From Syntrophomonadaceae bacterium (GTDB taxonomy: Bacteria; Bacillota; Dethiobacteria; DTU022): 15,958 nucleotides of DNA. This document shows positions 13,885 to 15,958 of the stretch, piece by piece (positions within the stretch are counted from its first letter, which is position 1; the number at the start of each line of letters is the position of its first letter). The stretch lies in contig SLQM01000006.1 of NCBI GenBank assembly GCA_007131435.1, positions 1-15,958 on the forward strand, read 5' to 3'. Below the pieces are notes generated by a model. That model saw only the letters and a list, made by a program, of their open reading frames with translations. It did not search any database and was not told where the DNA came from. The translations under genes and the position numbers were made by a program.

Positions 13885-15231
13885 CTATTCGTATGCCTCT
13901 ATTAGATACCGCTCAGCGATACTCATAGCTCTTTTCATGTCTTCGAGATGGCCGTACCGGTTAACAACATCAATGCTTTCCCGGTAAATGTTTTTTAGCC
14001 GTTCAACACGGTTTTCATTAAGGTTGTACTCCTCAGGTGGGGCATTGAATACTGCAGAAAGAGGGAGGACCCTGTGCCGCCATTCACGATGGACCCAGGT
14101 TATCTCGTAGTCGACATCACTTATCCAGGCGTCACCAGTATCATAATTTTTTGATAGATCAATATCAAGCAAAAGGCCGAATTCCACATATGGAGTATTA
14201 TTCGCTGCCTCATGCTGGTTAGAAATAAAATTACCCTGCGAATAAATGGCAAAAGTAGCTCTTTCTAAACCGTTTTCGCCCTCGTTAAAAAACCATTCCG
14301 CTGGTTGTATGTACTTTGGATGCCCACCTATAACCAGGTCTGCCCCTGCAGAAGCTAATTCTTCGGCAACCTGGCGTAAACGCTGGGGTTGGGGCTCATG
14401 CGCATGCTCAGCTGAACCCCAGTGAGGAAAGACTGCAATTATATCAGCACCTGCCTGGCGGGCGCTTTGAATATCATCTAATATAGGGGTTATATCATTA
14501 AAATCAGGAGCCAGGTTTACGCAGTATTCATGTCCAGGAGGTACCGGTATACCATTTGTACCATAAGTGTAACCGATAAATGCTATACTTATTCCGTTAC
14601 TTTCAAGAATCATTGGTGTGTCCCGTTCTTCTTTGCTTTTATAAGCTCCAAAAGTGTGTGCGCCAAGGCCTCTAACATGATTCAGGGTTATTTTTAGGCC
14701 TTCCAGGCCGCGATCAAGCGCATGATTATTAGCAAAGGTAAAAACATTGATTCCCGCATCATAGAGAGCTTCTGATAATTCACCTGGCGCATTAAACTCG
14801 GGAAAACCCGTGTAACCTCTAACGCCCCAGCCTGCTGAAATTATGTCTGGACCGGCCTGCATGCCTTCAAGATCTCCAACAGTGAAGTCACCGGCCTGCA
14901 AATAGGGCGATATTATTTCAAAACTGGGGCTGAAATCATACTTGCCATCTTCAACGTAAGCCTGTTCAATTTGTGGGATATGGGCCATAATATTACCGGT
15001 TACAACAAGCTTTAAGCTCCTTATATCAGGTTCCGGTTCCGGTTCTTCTTCAATTATTTCAGGCACTGGTTCTGTTTCTTGCGGCTCATCAGTTTGATTA
15101 TTACTGAGTAATGTTGATAGGGCCCATTCTGTTACGGTATCAGGAGGGTAAGCATCACCCGCTTTAGTTCCGATAAAAAAAGATATTGATACCAGTAATA
15201 TGAATAATACTAAAAAATAAATGCGACGCAA
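13885..15231 (-). CDS. CapA-like membrane-anchored metallophosphatase-fold protein
   Basis: CapA/PgsA-family protein (PGA_cap) of 448 aa, a calcineurin-like fold associated with poly-gamma-glutamate capsule or other cell-surface polymers. Residues about 4-21 form an N-terminal signal anchor, and 46-70 are an acidic Pro/Glu linker (EEEPEPEPDI), placing the domain outside the membrane. Family motifs are TFANNHALDRG (NNH 168-170, D173), FPHWGSAEH (H270), GGHPKYIQP (H304) and YSQGNFISNQ. The usual GDxM is here GNIM (N80), the usual NLE is DLE (D120), and HPH is HPK (K306), so the metal site is altered. The start is TTG 15231 with AAGGTGAG upstream on its strand. pgsB/pgsC partners are not in the window, so capsule synthesis is not shown. 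Confidence 0.87.
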   Translation of the reverse strand: MRRIYFLVLFILLVSISFFIGTKAGDAYPPDTVTEWALSTLLSNNQTDEPQETEPVPEIIEEEPEPEPDIRSLKLVVTGNIMAHIPQIEQAYVEDGKYDFSPSFEIISPYLQAGDFTVGDLEGMQAGPDIISAGWGVRGYTGFPEFNAPGELSEALYDAGINVFTFANNHALDRGLEGLKITLNHVRGLGAHTFGAYKSKEERDTPMILESNGISIAFIGYTYGTNGIPVPPGHEYCVNLAPDFNDITPILDDIQSARQAGADIIAVFPHWGSAEHAHEPQPQRLRQVAEELASAGADLVIGGHPKYIQPAEWFFNEGENGLERATFAIYSQGNFISNQHEAANNTPYVEFGLLLDIDLSKNYDTGDAWISDVDYEITWVHREWRHRVLPLSAVFNAPPEEYNLNENRVERLKNIYRESIDVVNRYGHLEDMKRAMSIAERYLIEAYE

Positions 15232-15328
15232 TTAACTCACCTTCCTGCCCGGTATTTAAGTCCTAACATAAGTAGTGCCAGAAGTATGCATGTATAAAAT
15301 GCTTCCGGCAATAAATATACTCAAGCTA

Positions 15329-15358
15329 ATTATAACATTATGAGCGTATTCTTACCAA
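15329..15358 (-). promoter_or_regulatory. Possible promoter for capA and the glycosyltransferase
   Basis: On the minus strand, TTGGTA (15353-15358) is followed after 18 bases by a perfect TATAAT (15329-15334). The -35 is weak (four of six) and overlaps the stop codon of the upstream gene. The remaining 100 bases to the capA start hold nothing else recognisable. Confidence 0.35.
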
Positions 15359-15958
15359 CTGAAAAGCCAGCCAAGAGAGGATTCCAGCCATGGCCATTGT
15401 GCACCTTCTTCGCCCTGAAGGTTGAAATCGGGTGATTGAGAGGAATAACCGCCTAGCTCGGGATGCGGACCAAAAAGAAGGTATTTGCCCTTACCAAAAC
15501 GACCCGCAATCACAGCAGGCTGGCTGTTAACCGCATAAATGGCAAGGACTTCAGCTGAATCGGTTTCTTCAAGTTTAAAGTAGGGCCCGTCGAAGTAATA
15601 TAGCTCTAAAGTATGATCAAAACCTTCGTTTGCCGGGTGCCCTGGAGTTAATGCAAATTCTGCTATATCTCCCCAGCTAACTGAGCCTGCAAGGGGGCCG
15701 ATGCCCCGGCCTTCATAAAAGGCTAAAGGATATTTGTAGTCTACACCATACCAGGTTAGAGTATGAGAAGCATAATAAGCTCCTGCGCAAACCCCGATAA
15801 AAATGCCGCCTTCTTCAACAAAGTTGATTAAATTAGAGTGGTCTGTTATTAAATTTTTATATTCTGCAGCAAAACCGCCAGGAAACACAACGGCATCGAC
15901 TTTAGATATAAACTCACCGTTAACTATATCGTTTTCATTTATAAGAATCCATGGGTAA
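15352..15958 (-). CDS. BPL_N-domain, class-I amidotransferase-like protein (5' end outside window)
   Basis: C-terminal part, about 202 residues, of a protein resembling the N-terminal domain of eukaryotic biotin-protein ligase (BPL_N), a DJ-1/PfpI- and glutamine-amidotransferase-like fold. The frame stays open to the window edge, so the GTG at 15888 is internal. VVFPGGFAAEY is the glycine-rich turn, and GVCAGAYYAS holds the nucleophile-elbow cysteine. The later YYFDGPYF and LLFGPHPELGG stretches are typical of bacterial BPL_N proteins. These proteins are not known to attach biotin; the domain name alone should not be read as a link to the biotin carrier in this window. It is upstream of capA on the same strand, separated by 120 bases. 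The function is unknown. Confidence 0.78.
   Translation of the reverse strand, partial: YPWILINENDIVNGEFISKVDAVVFPGGFAAEYKNLITDHSNLINFVEEGGIFIGVCAGAYYASHTLTWYGVDYKYPLAFYEGRGIGPLAGSVSWGDIAEFALTPGHPANEGFDHTLELYYFDGPYFKLEETDSAEVLAIYAVNSQPAVIAGRFGKGKYLLFGPHPELGGYSSQSPDFNLQGEEGAQWPWLESSLGWLFSW

Noticed and set aside
15352..15958. Functional link between the BPL_N protein and the biotin carrier of the decarboxylase.
   Set aside because: BPL_N is only the name of the domain family; the ligase catalytic domain is not present in the visible part and the genes are about 5.6 kb apart on opposite strands.

Overview
The window looks like a chromosomal stretch of a spore-forming, AT-rich, probably anaerobic member of the Firmicutes (Clostridia in the broad sense). 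The reasons are spoVS with a good sigma-H promoter match, RNase Y (rny) beside ymdB, a biotin-dependent Na+-pumping decarboxylase cluster, strong GGAGG-type ribosome binding sites and frequent TTG/GTG starts. The exact lineage cannot be fixed from the sequence alone.

Layout. (1) 1-4805, plus strand: a housekeeping block with rimO (5' end outside the window), cinA, thpR, recA and recX, covering ribosomal protein modification, nucleotide/RNA repair and recombination. (2) 4806-5058: an intergenic region of about 250 bases with its own consensus promoter (TTGACA-17-TACAAT), a transcript of about 175 nt that can be drawn as a multibranched fold, and a terminator hairpin just before rny. This is the most interesting part of the window and may be an unnamed small RNA or an attenuating leader. 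(3) 5074-7834: rny, ymdB and spoVS, linking RNA decay, cell-fate regulation and sporulation, closed by a strong intrinsic terminator. (4) 7989-12531, plus strand: a PHP-domain phosphoesterase; the gamma-like, biotin-carrier and beta subunits of a Na+-translocating decarboxylase (no carboxyltransferase alpha subunit in the window); gltX; and a 45-residue membrane peptide.

(5) 12623-15958, minus strand, converging on gltX: a GT4 glycosyltransferase of the glycolipid-synthase type, a membrane-anchored CapA-like metallophosphatase with altered metal-site residues, and the C-terminal part of a BPL_N/class-I amidotransferase-like protein running off the window end. In transcription order these are BPL_N, capA and the glycosyltransferase, probably a cell-envelope unit.

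No tRNA, rRNA, CRISPR array, insertion sequence or phage gene was seen. All assignments come from reading motifs by eye; RNA folds were drawn by hand and no energies were computed.
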